Made by a program: the position numbers and the translations under genes | Assembly (NCBI GenBank): GCA_017569285.1 | Contig: CP069419.1 | Span: forward strand, 2,108,001 to 2,172,000 | Length of the DNA stretch: 64,000 nucleotides | Reading direction: 5' to 3' | Origin: Clostridiales bacterium | Lineage (GTDB): Bacteria; Bacillota; Clostridia; Christensenellales; Aristaeellaceae | Notes under the pieces: generated by a model | Databases searched by the model: none | The model's input: the letters and a program-made list of their open reading frames with translations, nothing else | Told to the model about the DNA's origin: nothing | Part shown: positions 36,929-45,100 of the stretch, piece after piece | Position numbering within the stretch: position 1 is the first letter of the stretch | Layout of the letters: each line of letters begins with the position of its first letter

Positions 36929-38380
36929 ATGAAGAATTGCATAGAGATAAAGAAGCTGTTATTGCCGGCAATAATGATTCTTTTTGTAATTGTTTCAATC
37001 ATGATATTGATGCTACAGGCAGCTCCGGGGAAATCGCAGGACAGAGCAGTTACTCTGAAACAAAGAATAACCAGGGAAGATAATACAGAAAGAATAGATT
37101 ATCTAGATGAGAACGGTAATTTAACAGTAGCGGCTGATCTTGGGTATGCGACAATAATCAAATTCAAAGGCGAAAAATACAGAGTTGAACATTTCTACGA
37201 TGATCAAGGCAAGCCGGTCAGTTTATATCCGGGTTATTATGCACTGCGTAAGGAAATCAATGAGGCAGGGTATATCTATCATATAACATATCTCGATCAA
37301 AATGATATGCCTGTAATAACAAAAGAAGAGTATTCTGATAAGTATCTAACATTCTATGATACGGGGAAGATTAAGACTGAAAAGTATTATGACACATCAG
37401 GGAATCCTGTATTTACTTCTACATTTGGCTGCGGATACCTGAATGAATATGATGAAAATGGGAGAAACTATAAAACCACTTATCTGGATGAAGAAGATCG
37501 TCCGGCTGTTGTGGGTTTGGGGTATGCGATGATTCTCAGAAATTTCTACGAAACTGAAAGTCCGTACTATGGAAAACCAGAGAGTGAGTTCTATTTTGAT
37601 GAGAATGGGAAACCGAAAGCACTCTCCCTGGGACAGTATGGAGTGCATAAAGAATACGATGAAAACGGCCAGATGGCTGTTCTGACATATTTGGATGAAG
37701 AAGGGAAACCAATTATTACCAGAAAAGGATATACGACAATTGTCAGAAGCTACCACGCTGATAACAGAGTGGCTACCGAGCAATATTATGATATTGATGG
37801 CAATCCATTTTCGCTTAGTGAAGGACAGTATGGAATAAAGCAGGAAGACAATCAGTTGTCATATCTGGATCAGAATGGAAATGAGGCATTCAACCTCAAA
37901 AGATTTCTGTATAACAAAGCGTGGATTATTATCCCCGGTGCATTGGTTATAGTGATTCTTTCTGCAATGATGAACCGTAAACTGAACGCTGTTTTACTCC
38001 TGCTGTATATTACTGTTATCATCTATATGACGCTGGTTTATCGGGAGAATGCAAGAGGACAGACAGGCGGTTTGCTATGGCAGTATAGAAGATTGTTGAC
38101 GGATCATGATGCCAGAACAGGAATTATTCGAAATATCTGGCTGTTTATTCCTCTCGGGGCAATACTGTATCGGATTAAACCAAAGGGCTGGATGTTATTG
38201 GTTCCGATTGTGTTCAGTATTCTGATTGAAGTGATACAAAGTTTGTTAGGAATTGGATTTTGTGAACTGGATGATATTTTCAGCAATTCCCTTGGCGGGC
38301 TTATTGGGTTTGGAATGGAAAAACTGTTATTCGAACAAAAAGACATTTTGTTCAATAAAAGTTTAAAATTTGGAAAATGA
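36929..38380 (+). CDS. repeat-domain protein fused to a VanZ-like membrane domain
   Basis: 483 residues: an N-terminal membrane segment (about 8-30), an outward-facing region (about 45-325) of roughly eight repeats of the same YDxxGN / YLDxxGxPV / GYA type seen in the giant protein at 5909, then four membrane segments forming a VanZ-like domain (WLFIPLGAIL, then GFCELDDIFSNSLGGLIGF). VanZ confers low-level teicoplanin resistance by an unknown route; VanZ-like domains occur in many cell-envelope proteins. The shared repeats suggest physical contact with the giant protein or the same ligand, with VanZ as anchor. GAGG before ATG 36929 sets the start. Confidence 0.82.
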   Translation: MKNCIEIKKLLLPAIMILFVIVSIMILMLQAAPGKSQDRAVTLKQRITREDNTERIDYLDENGNLTVAADLGYATIIKFKGEKYRVEHFYDDQGKPVSLYPGYYALRKEINEAGYIYHITYLDQNDMPVITKEEYSDKYLTFYDTGKIKTEKYYDTSGNPVFTSTFGCGYLNEYDENGRNYKTTYLDEEDRPAVVGLGYAMILRNFYETESPYYGKPESEFYFDENGKPKALSLGQYGVHKEYDENGQMAVLTYLDEEGKPIITRKGYTTIVRSYHADNRVATEQYYDIDGNPFSLSEGQYGIKQEDNQLSYLDQNGNEAFNLKRFLYNKAWIIIPGALVIVILSAMMNRKLNAVLLLLYITVIIYMTLVYRENARGQTGGLLWQYRRLLTDHDARTGIIRNIWLFIPLGAILYRIKPKGWMLLVPIVFSILIEVIQSLLGIGFCELDDIFSNSLGGLIGFGMEKLLFEQKDILFNKSLKFGK

Positions 38381-38405
38381 AATAACAGGGATGGTTTGAT
38401 AAGAA

Positions 38406-39482
38406 ATGAAGACACCGATTGATCTGAATGGCAAAACGATTCTGGTAACCGGAAGTCCCGGATTTATTGGGGCGAATCTGGTGCTTCGCCTTTTGCGGGA
38501 AATGACAGGCGGAATGATCATCAGTTTTGACAACATGAATGATTATTATGATCCGCAGTTGAAAGAATATCGGCTTGGTCTGATTGAGAAAGCCGCAAAG
38601 AGTTCACGGGTCCAGCATGCTTTTGTCAAAGGGTCGATTGCGGATAAGGAACTGGTTGATCATGTTTTCGAAACCTATCATCCGGCGGTTGTGGTCAATC
38701 TGGCGGCCCAGGCGGGTGTGCGCTATTCTATTGATCATCCGGATGTATATATCGAAAGCAACCTGATCGGATTCTTTAACATTCTGGAAGCCTGTAGGCA
38801 TTATCCTGTGGAACACCTGGTATATGCTTCTTCCTCTTCTGTTTACGGTGGAAACAAGAAGGTACCGTTCAGCACAGATGACAAGGTAGACAATCCGGTA
38901 TCACTGTATGCAGCGACTAAAAAGAGCAATGAATTGTTGGCACACAGCTACTCGAAGCTATATAACATTCCTTCTACCGGCTTGAGATTCTTTACGGTAT
39001 ATGGACCTGCCGGTCGTCCGGATATGTTCTATTTCTCTGCGACGCAGAAGCTGGTTGCGGGAAAAACAATCCAGATATTCAACTACGGTAACTGCAAGCG
39101 GGACTTTACATTCGTGGATGATATTGTCGAGGGAGTATACCGCGTAATGCAGGGCGCTCCGGAAAAGACGACAGGGGAGGACGGACTGCCCATTCCGCCT
39201 TATGCCGTGTATAACATTGGCGGAGGGACACCGGAAAACCTGTTGGATTATATTTCCACACTCCAGGAAGAACTGGTCCGGGCGAAAGTTTTGCCGGAAG
39301 ATTATGATTTTGAAGGGCATCGGGAATTGGTTCCCATGCAGCCGGGGGATGTGCCGGTGACTTATGCAGACTCCACAGGCTTGGAAAAAGACTATGGCTT
39401 TAAGCCGACAATCGGAATCCGGGAAGGCCTGAGGGCGTTCGCAGAGTGGTACAAGGAGTATTACGGTAAAGAAAAAGCATGA
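38406..39482 (+). CDS. UDP-glucuronate 4-epimerase
   Basis: 358-residue extended SDR enzyme converting UDP-glucuronate to UDP-galacturonate. GSPGFIG is the NAD loop, FDNMNDYYDPQLKEYRL and AAQAGVRYSIDHPDVY are specific to this epimerase group, and SLYAATKKSNELLAHSYS carries the YxxxK pair. Its substrate would come from the convergent UDP-glucose dehydrogenase immediately downstream. Last gene of the long operon; a bidirectional terminator follows. Confidence 0.9.
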   Translation: MKTPIDLNGKTILVTGSPGFIGANLVLRLLREMTGGMIISFDNMNDYYDPQLKEYRLGLIEKAAKSSRVQHAFVKGSIADKELVDHVFETYHPAVVVNLAAQAGVRYSIDHPDVYIESNLIGFFNILEACRHYPVEHLVYASSSSVYGGNKKVPFSTDDKVDNPVSLYAATKKSNELLAHSYSKLYNIPSTGLRFFTVYGPAGRPDMFYFSATQKLVAGKTIQIFNYGNCKRDFTFVDDIVEGVYRVMQGAPEKTTGEDGLPIPPYAVYNIGGGTPENLLDYISTLQEELVRAKVLPEDYDFEGHRELVPMQPGDVPVTYADSTGLEKDYGFKPTIGIREGLRAFAEWYKEYYGKEKA

Positions 39483-39500
39483 AGAGATAATCTTCATGCT
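39476..39500. terminator. bidirectional terminator between convergent genes
   Basis: AGCATGAAG (39476-39484) pairs with CTTCATGCT (39492-39500), overlapping the end of the epimerase gene. The minus strand has a GCTTTTTC tail, so it ends the dehydrogenase transcript well; the plus strand has only TTT. Confidence 0.65.
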
Positions 39501-39522
39501 TTGAGATAACGTTGGGATTGCT

Positions 39523-40989
39523 TTAGTCACGGCGGAACAGATCACGGGTGTAGACCTTGCTGACAACATCGTCCAGGCAGGTGTCATAGCGGTTGGCGAT
39601 AATGGCATCGCTCTGCCGCTTGAACTTCCGGATATCATTAACTACCTTGCTTCCGAAAAATGTAGTACCGTCTTCCAGGGGTGGTTCGTAGATGATGACC
39701 GTGGCGCCTTTTGCCTTGATCCGTTTCATGACACCCTGGATGGAGCTCTGGCGGAAGTTGTCGGAATTGCTCTTCATAGTGAGGCGGAATACACCGATGA
39801 CCACTTTCTTTTCCTTGGATTCATCCCAGGAGTCATTGGCTTCATAGGCGCCGGCCAGTTCCAGCACACGGTCCGCAATGAAGTCCTTCCGGGTGCGGTT
39901 GCTTTCCACAATGGCAGTCATCATGTTCTGCGGAACGTTTTCGAAGTTGGCCAGCAACTGTTTGGTATCCTTAGGCAGGCAGTAACCGCCGTAGCCGAAG
40001 GATGGATTGTTGTAATGAGTCCCAATCCGGGGATCGAGGCAGACCCCCTGGATGATATCCCGGGTATTCAGACCCTTGGTTTCAGCATAGGTGTCCAGCT
40101 CATTGAAGTAGGAAACACGCAGGGCCAGGTAGGTATTGGCGAAGAGTTTGACAGCTTCTGCTTCCGTAAGGCCCATGAGCAGGACTTCGACTTCACGCTT
40201 CAGGGCAGCGGCCCGTAGCAACCCAGCGAAGATTTCTGCCTTTTCACGGGTGGCTTCGTCGCATCCGACAATGATCCGGCTGGGATACAGGTTATCGTAC
40301 AGGGCTTTGGATTCCCGCAGGAATTCCGGAGAGAACAGGATGTTCTGTGTATCGAACTTTTCACGTACGTGGGCCGTGTACCCAACCGGAATAGTACTTT
40401 TGATGACCATCATGGCATTGGGATTGGCTTTGAGAACGGTTTCAATGACATTCTCTACAGCGGAGGTATCGAAGAAATTCTTCTTCGGGTCGTAGTTGGT
40501 CGGTGCGGCGATCACCACAAACTCTGCGTTCCGGCAGGCGGATTCTCCGTCTAGTGTGGCGGTCAGATCCAGATCGGCCTTGGCAAAATGTTTTTCAATG
40601 TATTCATCCTGGATCGGACTGATGCGGCGGTTGACCATGTCTACTTTCTCCGAAACGATATCCACCAGTTTCACGTGGTGATGCCGGGCCAGCAGGGTGG
40701 CGATGGATAAACCGACGTATCCCGCACCGAAAACCGTGATGTTCCTTGGAACAACATGATTGAACACGGGGGGATTATATTCGATAAAAACATCGGTCAC
40801 ATCAAACTGAAGGGTGTTGGCCAGACGGGTGAGCTGGTCCAGGGAGGGAACATAATCCTGGTTTTCCAGGCGGCAAAGCATGGAACGGTTGATGCCTGCT
40901 TTGTCCGCAAGCTCTTGCTGCGTAAGGTTCAGCGCCTTTCGCTGAGCAAGAATGATCTCCGCCAGTTTAGAGATGGAGAAGTTTCTCAT
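39523..40989 (-). CDS. UDP-glucose/nucleotide-sugar 6-dehydrogenase with N-terminal XRE DNA-binding domain
   Basis: 488 residues. Residues about 6-62 form an XRE helix-turn-helix ([20 protein letters not shown], then [13 protein letters not shown]). After a short linker, [18 protein letters not shown] (about 83) starts a full UDP-glucose dehydrogenase: [48 protein letters not shown] and the catalytic Cys337 in [14 protein letters not shown]. It oxidises UDP-glucose to UDP-glucuronate, feeding the epimerase next door. Enzyme motifs look intact, so this may be a metabolic enzyme that also binds DNA. The start has GGAGGTG before ATG 40989, and a candidate operator lies at its promoter. Divergent from radical SAM gene 1. 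Confidence 0.9.
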   Translation of the reverse strand: MRNFSISKLAEIILAQRKALNLTQQELADKAGINRSMLCRLENQDYVPSLDQLTRLANTLQFDVTDVFIEYNPPVFNHVVPRNITVFGAGYVGLSIATLLARHHHVKLVDIVSEKVDMVNRRISPIQDEYIEKHFAKADLDLTATLDGESACRNAEFVVIAAPTNYDPKKNFFDTSAVENVIETVLKANPNAMMVIKSTIPVGYTAHVREKFDTQNILFSPEFLRESKALYDNLYPSRIIVGCDEATREKAEIFAGLLRAAALKREVEVLLMGLTEAEAVKLFANTYLALRVSYFNELDTYAETKGLNTRDIIQGVCLDPRIGTHYNNPSFGYGGYCLPKDTKQLLANFENVPQNMMTAIVESNRTRKDFIADRVLELAGAYEANDSWDESKEKKVVIGVFRLTMKSNSDNFRQSSIQGVMKRIKAKGATVIIYEPPLEDGTTFFGSKVVNDIRKFKRQSDAIIANRYDTCLDDVVSKVYTRDLFRRD

Positions 40990-41005
40990 ATTGCACCTCC
41001 ATAAA

Positions 41006-41022
41006 TGTTGCGAATAACAACA
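41006..41022. promoter_or_regulatory. candidate operator for the XRE-dehydrogenase
   Basis: TGTTG and CAACA arms flank a seven-base centre (41006-41022). The site overlaps the predicted transcription start of the minus-strand gene, a position suited to autorepression by its XRE domain. Confidence 0.4.
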
Positions 41023-41027
41023 AAAAA

Positions 41028-41056
41028 AGGATAAAACATTATTTACTTTTTGTCAA
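41028..41056 (-). promoter_or_regulatory. promoter of the XRE-dehydrogenase gene
   Basis: Minus-strand TTGACA (41056-41051), 17 bases, TATCCT (41033-41028). It overlaps the divergent promoter of the radical SAM gene. Confidence 0.5.
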
Positions 41057-41070
41057 TAGGACCGTATAAT
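41042..41070 (+). promoter_or_regulatory. promoter of radical SAM operon 1
   Basis: TTTACT (41042-41047), 17 bases, TATAAT (41065-41070). Its -35 and spacer contain the -35 box of the divergent promoter, so occupancy of one should affect the other. The promoter of radical SAM gene 2 (49197) has the same TTTACTTTT start and spacing. Confidence 0.65.
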
Positions 41071-41105
41071 GTTTTTGTCCGGAACATAAGGGAAGGAACG
41101 GGCTG

Positions 41106-42257
41106 ATGAAAGAACCGGTTAACGCATTTGAACTTCTGGATATTCTTCGGGAGCAGAATGGGAAAGAAATACAGCGCTTTGATAATGTTACTCGTTATCT
41201 GAGCATTAAAGCCCGCGAAAAAGGCGTTCCGATCAGTGGCCAGTTTGAGCTGACACCGCTGTGCAATTTCAGTTGCAAGATGTGTTATGTGCACCTGAAC
41301 GTTGATCAGTTGAATGATCGGAAGATTCTTTCTGTAGATACCTGGAAGGATCTGATGCATCAGGCCTGGGAAGCCGGAATGATGAATGCATCCTTGACTG
41401 GCGGAGAATGTCTGGCTTATCCGGGTTTTGATGAGCTGTTCCTGTATCTGCACAGTCTGGGATGTCAGGTTCTTGTTCTGACAAACGGATTCTTGCTGGA
41501 TGACAGAAGAATTCAGTTTTTCAGGGAGCATTGTCCAGCTGAGATTCATGTCACGCTGTATGGGTGGAATGACGATGTTTATGAACGTGTGACCGGAAAG
41601 CGCGCTTTCAGCAGGGTGATGGAGAATATCCGCAAGGCTATCGATGCCGGACTGCCAGTATCCATCAGTGTGACCCCCTGCAGTTTTCTTGGAGAGGATG
41701 TACTGGAAACAATTCGGGTTGCCAAGAGTCTGAAAAGAGCTGTAGCGGTCAACAATTCCATTTTTTCTCCACGGGCGGATACTGGGCGGGCTGAACAGAA
41801 GGATGATCCGGAAACGGATATGTACATCCGGATTTACCGGTTGATGAATGAAATGAACGGCAGGGAAATCCGGGAGATTGCAGCGGAGATGCTTCCCCCT
41901 GAATGTGGAAAGGACGTTGATGGAGAGAAACGAGGCCTTCAATGCGGCGGCGGACGATCCGGATTCGTCATTAACTGGGAAGGCACAATGATGCCATGTA
42001 ACCAGTTAGATATGATACAGGCATTCCCGTTGCAGGTAGGGATAAAGAAGGCGTGGGAAAAGGTAAACTTTGAAGCAAATAATTGGCCACGGTATTCCGG
42101 CTGCGATGGTTGTGCTTATGCCGAAGTATGTAACAAATGTGCAGGGAATCAGCTACGATTCGCAGAACCCGGGAAAAAGCCGGAGCAACTATGCGAACAG
42201 ACAAAGCGATTTGTTTGTAACGGTGTACGATATCTTCCGGACTTGGAATGCGATTAA
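41106..42257 (+). CDS. radical SAM/SPASM peptide maturase 1
   Basis: 383 residues. The [4Fe-4S]/SAM motif CNFSCKMC puts cysteines at 53, 57 and 60; SLTGGECLAYPGF is the GGE motif. The C-terminal SPASM/twitch region has QCGGG, MPCNQ and the cluster CDGCAYAEVCNKC (C-x2-C-x5-C-x2-C). Such enzymes install thioether, C-C or epimerised residues in ribosomal peptides. Two small peptide genes follow at once, the usual arrangement for a RiPP maturase and its precursors. No PqqD-like recognition domain is evident in the first 45 residues; a PqqD domain is supplied by the gene at 45073. It is highly similar to the enzyme at 49261 throughout. Confidence 0.9.
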   Translation: MKEPVNAFELLDILREQNGKEIQRFDNVTRYLSIKAREKGVPISGQFELTPLCNFSCKMCYVHLNVDQLNDRKILSVDTWKDLMHQAWEAGMMNASLTGGECLAYPGFDELFLYLHSLGCQVLVLTNGFLLDDRRIQFFREHCPAEIHVTLYGWNDDVYERVTGKRAFSRVMENIRKAIDAGLPVSISVTPCSFLGEDVLETIRVAKSLKRAVAVNNSIFSPRADTGRAEQKDDPETDMYIRIYRLMNEMNGREIREIAAEMLPPECGKDVDGEKRGLQCGGGRSGFVINWEGTMMPCNQLDMIQAFPLQVGIKKAWEKVNFEANNWPRYSGCDGCAYAEVCNKCAGNQLRFAEPGKKPEQLCEQTKRFVCNGVRYLPDLECD

Positions 42258-42347
42258 AGGTTTTGAATTGGCAGTTAACAAATTGTGATTCATCAGACTG
42301 GATTTCCAGGCTTGTGAATATATAAAAAATTATCGGAGGACAAAAAC

Positions 42348-42530
42348 ATGAAAAAAACGTATGAAGCTCCCAAGGTTGAAAAAGTGGTGTTTGACTACTC
42401 TGATGCTGTAGTAGCATCTAATACCAGCCTTTGCCACGATTTGGTTACCAGGACGGATGTAGCCAGGATTGGTGAGCCCAAATGTGAATCTACTCCTGTT
42501 TATTCTACCACTAATAATCTTGCGACCTAA
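42348..42530 (+). CDS. putative RiPP precursor peptide 1
   Basis: 60 residues with CGGAGGA before ATG 42348. The N-terminal 23 residues (MKKTYEAPKVEK, then FDYSDAVVAS) match the leaders of the peptides at 42569 and 50504, while the C-terminal part is unrelated in sequence and contains two cysteines (in SLCHD and PKCES) plus many Ser, Thr and Asp. A conserved leader with a variable core next to a radical SAM gene is what a modified-peptide precursor looks like. No peptide family name is known to me. Confidence 0.75.
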   Translation: MKKTYEAPKVEKVVFDYSDAVVASNTSLCHDLVTRTDVARIGEPKCESTPVYSTTNNLAT

Positions 42531-42568
42531 TAATCTATTTAATGTTAAGCGAAAGCGAAGAATCGAGA

Positions 42569-42784
42569 ATGAAGAAGCAGTACGAAGTGCCAAAGGCCGA
42601 GAAACTGGTATTTGACTATTCGGAATCGGTTGTGGCTTGTTATTCTCCCAAGCATTATTGCAATCAAGATCAGAACAATAATGTTAATCCCACGAATCCA
42701 CCGACAGAAGGATCATTAAAATACAACAATGATCCGAATGGACAATATTTTAAATGCCTGGCAACGTATTATTATAATTGCTGA
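42569..42784 (+). CDS. putative RiPP precursor peptide 2
   Basis: 71 residues. The leader MKKQYEVPKAEK then FDYSESVVAC is nearly that of peptide 1; the core is rich in Asn, Pro and Tyr and has four cysteines, the last at the C-terminus (YYYNC). ATG 42569 is chosen by alignment with the other peptides; its ribosome binding site is weak, so it may be translated by coupling to peptide 1, 38 bases upstream. A longer in-frame start at 42542 would add nine residues. Confidence 0.72.
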   Translation: MKKQYEVPKAEKLVFDYSESVVACYSPKHYCNQDQNNNVNPTNPPTEGSLKYNNDPNGQYFKCLATYYYNC

Positions 42785-42840
42785 CATTAAGAGACTGATG
42801 GATGAGTCAGGGAATCTGATGTATTAATTTGGATTGCAAA

Positions 42841-42869
42841 AAGGCATCTCTTTACGGGGATGTCTTTTT
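42841..42869 (+). terminator. terminator after the precursor genes
   Basis: AAGGCATCTC (42841-42850) pairs with GGGATGTCTT (42857-42866), with T at 42865-42869. It separates the precursor unit from the peptidase-exporter unit. A promoter for the next gene overlaps it. Confidence 0.65.
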
Positions 42870-42878
42870 GTGTATAAT
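42851..42878 (+). promoter_or_regulatory. candidate promoter of the peptidase-exporter operon
   Basis: TTTACG (42851-42856), 16 bases, TATAAT (42873-42878). The -35 lies in the loop of the preceding terminator. Confidence 0.45.
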
Positions 42879-42900
42879 AATATAATTAGGTGATTATGAA

Positions 42901-43353
42901 ATGAACAAGTCTTTGCCCATTCCGGAGTGGCATCAGATGGCGATGGAGGGAAATGCACCTCCGGTTCGGATTCCATTGAACGGATACAGTATGTTTCCGC
43001 TGATTCGTAAGGGTATTGATTACGTAACAATTGTTCCAGTGGACCGGCAATTGGTATTAGGAGATATTGTACTGTTTGCTGAGCCGGATAAGGGACGATA
43101 TGTCATGCATCGTGTATGGGAAATCCGGGATGGGCAGGTGCTGACCTGGGGAGATCATTGTGAAAAACCGGACAGATGGTGTAACACAGAGATGATCTGG
43201 GGCCGGGCAATATTGATTGAAAGAGATGGTAAGGAAATCCATCCAAATCCGAAATGGGGACTGAGATGGGCAAAATTCTGGCATAAGGCCAGAAAAGTAT
43301 ATGAGCGGTATGAAAAATTCAGGGGCGGAATGAATCGTTTGTTTAAAAAGTAA
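42901..43353 (+). CDS. soluble S26 (SipW-like) signal-peptidase-family protein
   Basis: 150 residues without membrane segments. PLNGYSMFPLIRKG places the nucleophile at Ser30; YVMHRVWEI puts His70 where most bacterial signal peptidases have Lys, the Ser-His pattern of SipW and eukaryotic SEC11; GQVLTWGDHCEKPD is the later conserved loop. Soluble relatives occur in peptide-modification and HprK-like/PqqD gene clusters. A role in cutting the leader from the small peptides is plausible but inferred. AGGTGAT precedes ATG 42901; the next gene follows within about 20 bases. Confidence 0.78.
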   Translation: MNKSLPIPEWHQMAMEGNAPPVRIPLNGYSMFPLIRKGIDYVTIVPVDRQLVLGDIVLFAEPDKGRYVMHRVWEIRDGQVLTWGDHCEKPDRWCNTEMIWGRAILIERDGKEIHPNPKWGLRWAKFWHKARKVYERYEKFRGGMNRLFKK

Positions 43354-43369
43354 TCAGGTGAGGTTTCAG

Positions 43370-45100
43370 GTGAAGATCAATCTTGAAGATTTCCAAAAAC
43401 TGAAAAAGATTTTCAAGAGCCCTGCCATGGTTCAGGTGTTCCGGTGGTCGAAATGTGTCCACAGCAAGGTCGTCTGGATCTGTATTTTGCAGGTGACAAT
43501 GGTTTTATGTTCACTTGCTTTAACCCTTGTAACAAAAGAACTGATAGATGCGGCAGTTTCCTCCAGACCGGATGGGTTGTGGAAGTTTGGAATTGCGTTG
43601 CTGTTGCTGATGCTGGCTGAAATTGCAATCAGCTATATTTCTTCATTGGTACGGGTGCATGCTTCTGCCAACCTGCAGCGCAGTTTGCAGGGAACGTTGA
43701 TCCGGGACATCCTGACCAAAGAATATGCTTCGCTGAAAACCTATCACAGCGGAGAATTGGTAAACCGGGTATTCTCCGATGCGGGAACGGTTCGCGGCGG
43801 GGTACTTGGAATTCTGCCAAGTATTCTCAGTATAATGGTCAGTTTTATCGGTGCGGCGGCGATTCTGATTGCACTGGATTGGCGCTTTGTGTTGCTGCTG
43901 GCAGTGGCTGGCGTGATTGGTATCATTATCGTGCTGCTGTTCCGGAGACCCATGAAGGATCGATATAAGCGGATGCATGAAGCGGAAGATAAGCTGCATG
44001 CCGTGATCCAGGAATCTTTCGGAAATATCCGACTGATCAAAGCAAGCCTGTCGGAAGGACGTATCATGCGCCAGATTGACAGCCGGCAGGAAACGATGGA
44101 AAAAGAACAGATCCGGCAAGGGAAGTTCTCCGCCATCATGAATAACAGCATGGGTGTGATGTTCGATTTTTCCTGGTTGTTTTGTATGCTGTGGGGCTGC
44201 GCGGCAATCTTCCGGGGAGAATTGACATATGGATCCCTGGCAGCTATGATCCAGCTGATTGGCCGGGTTCAGGGCCCGATTGCCAGTGCGGTTGGGATTG
44301 CAACTGAAGTCTATGGAGTAACGGCTGCAGCGGAGAGACTGATGGCATTAACCGATCTTCCGTCGGAAACAACCGGTGAGACGCTGAAAGATTTTGATGA
44401 AATCAATGTGGATCATGTGACATTCCGGTATGATGATGGAATGGATGATGTGCTGCGGGATATCAGCTGCAAGATTCAGAAAGGTGAATTTGTTGCATTA
44501 ACCGGAACCTCCGGCGGTGGGAAATCCTCCCTGTTCCAGCTTTTACTGGGAATTTATAATCCAACTTCCGGTAAAGTGGCTTACCGGACCGGAAGTATGG
44601 AGACACCAGCCTGTAGGGAAACTCGTTCCTTGTTTGCATATGTACCTCAGGGGAATACATTGTTCTCAGGCACACTTCGTGAGAACCTGACCATGTTTAC
44701 AGATGATGCCACAGATGCCGAGATTGATCAGGCACTCCGCACCGCCTGTATTGATGATATGGCGGCGGAAATTGGACTTGACGTGGAACTTGGCGAACGT
44801 GGTGTTGGAATTTCCGAAGGTCAGGCACAACGTGTGGCTGTTGCCAGGGCTTTATTGACCCGGGCACCGATTCTGTTGTTGGATGAATCTACCAGCGCCC
44901 TGGATGAAGACACGGAAGCACGGATGCTGCAGAATATCTCCGCAATGCGGGAAAAGACTTGCTTGATCGTCACACATCGCCGGGCGGCACTTTCCATCTG
45001 TGATTATCAACTGCACCTGAAAGAGGGTAGAATGGAGAAAAGGGCAGCGCTGGCATCGGATAAGGAGGAACTATGTATTACTACAGAATTGCAGAAGTAA
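43370..45100 (+). CDS. ABC exporter (membrane and ATPase fused)
   Basis: 576 residues: six membrane segments (about 30-310) then a nucleotide-binding domain with Walker A GTSGGGKSS, Q-loop YVPQGNT, Walker B ILLLDESTSALDE and switch THRR. The signature motif reads ISEGQAQRV instead of LSGGQ, an unusual change in a catalytic loop. No C39 peptidase domain is present, so leader cleavage must come from elsewhere, perhaps the S26-type protein upstream. Probable export of the modified peptide. GTG 43370 is preferred over GTG 43358 because GAGG lies six bases upstream. The 3' end overlaps the kinase gene by 28 bases. Confidence 0.85.
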   Translation: MKINLEDFQKLKKIFKSPAMVQVFRWSKCVHSKVVWICILQVTMVLCSLALTLVTKELIDAAVSSRPDGLWKFGIALLLLMLAEIAISYISSLVRVHASANLQRSLQGTLIRDILTKEYASLKTYHSGELVNRVFSDAGTVRGGVLGILPSILSIMVSFIGAAAILIALDWRFVLLLAVAGVIGIIIVLLFRRPMKDRYKRMHEAEDKLHAVIQESFGNIRLIKASLSEGRIMRQIDSRQETMEKEQIRQGKFSAIMNNSMGVMFDFSWLFCMLWGCAAIFRGELTYGSLAAMIQLIGRVQGPIASAVGIATEVYGVTAAAERLMALTDLPSETTGETLKDFDEINVDHVTFRYDDGMDDVLRDISCKIQKGEFVALTGTSGGGKSSLFQLLLGIYNPTSGKVAYRTGSMETPACRETRSLFAYVPQGNTLFSGTLRENLTMFTDDATDAEIDQALRTACIDDMAAEIGLDVELGERGVGISEGQAQRVAVARALLTRAPILLLDESTSALDEDTEARMLQNISAMREKTCLIVTHRRAALSICDYQLHLKEGRMEKRAALASDKEELCITTELQK

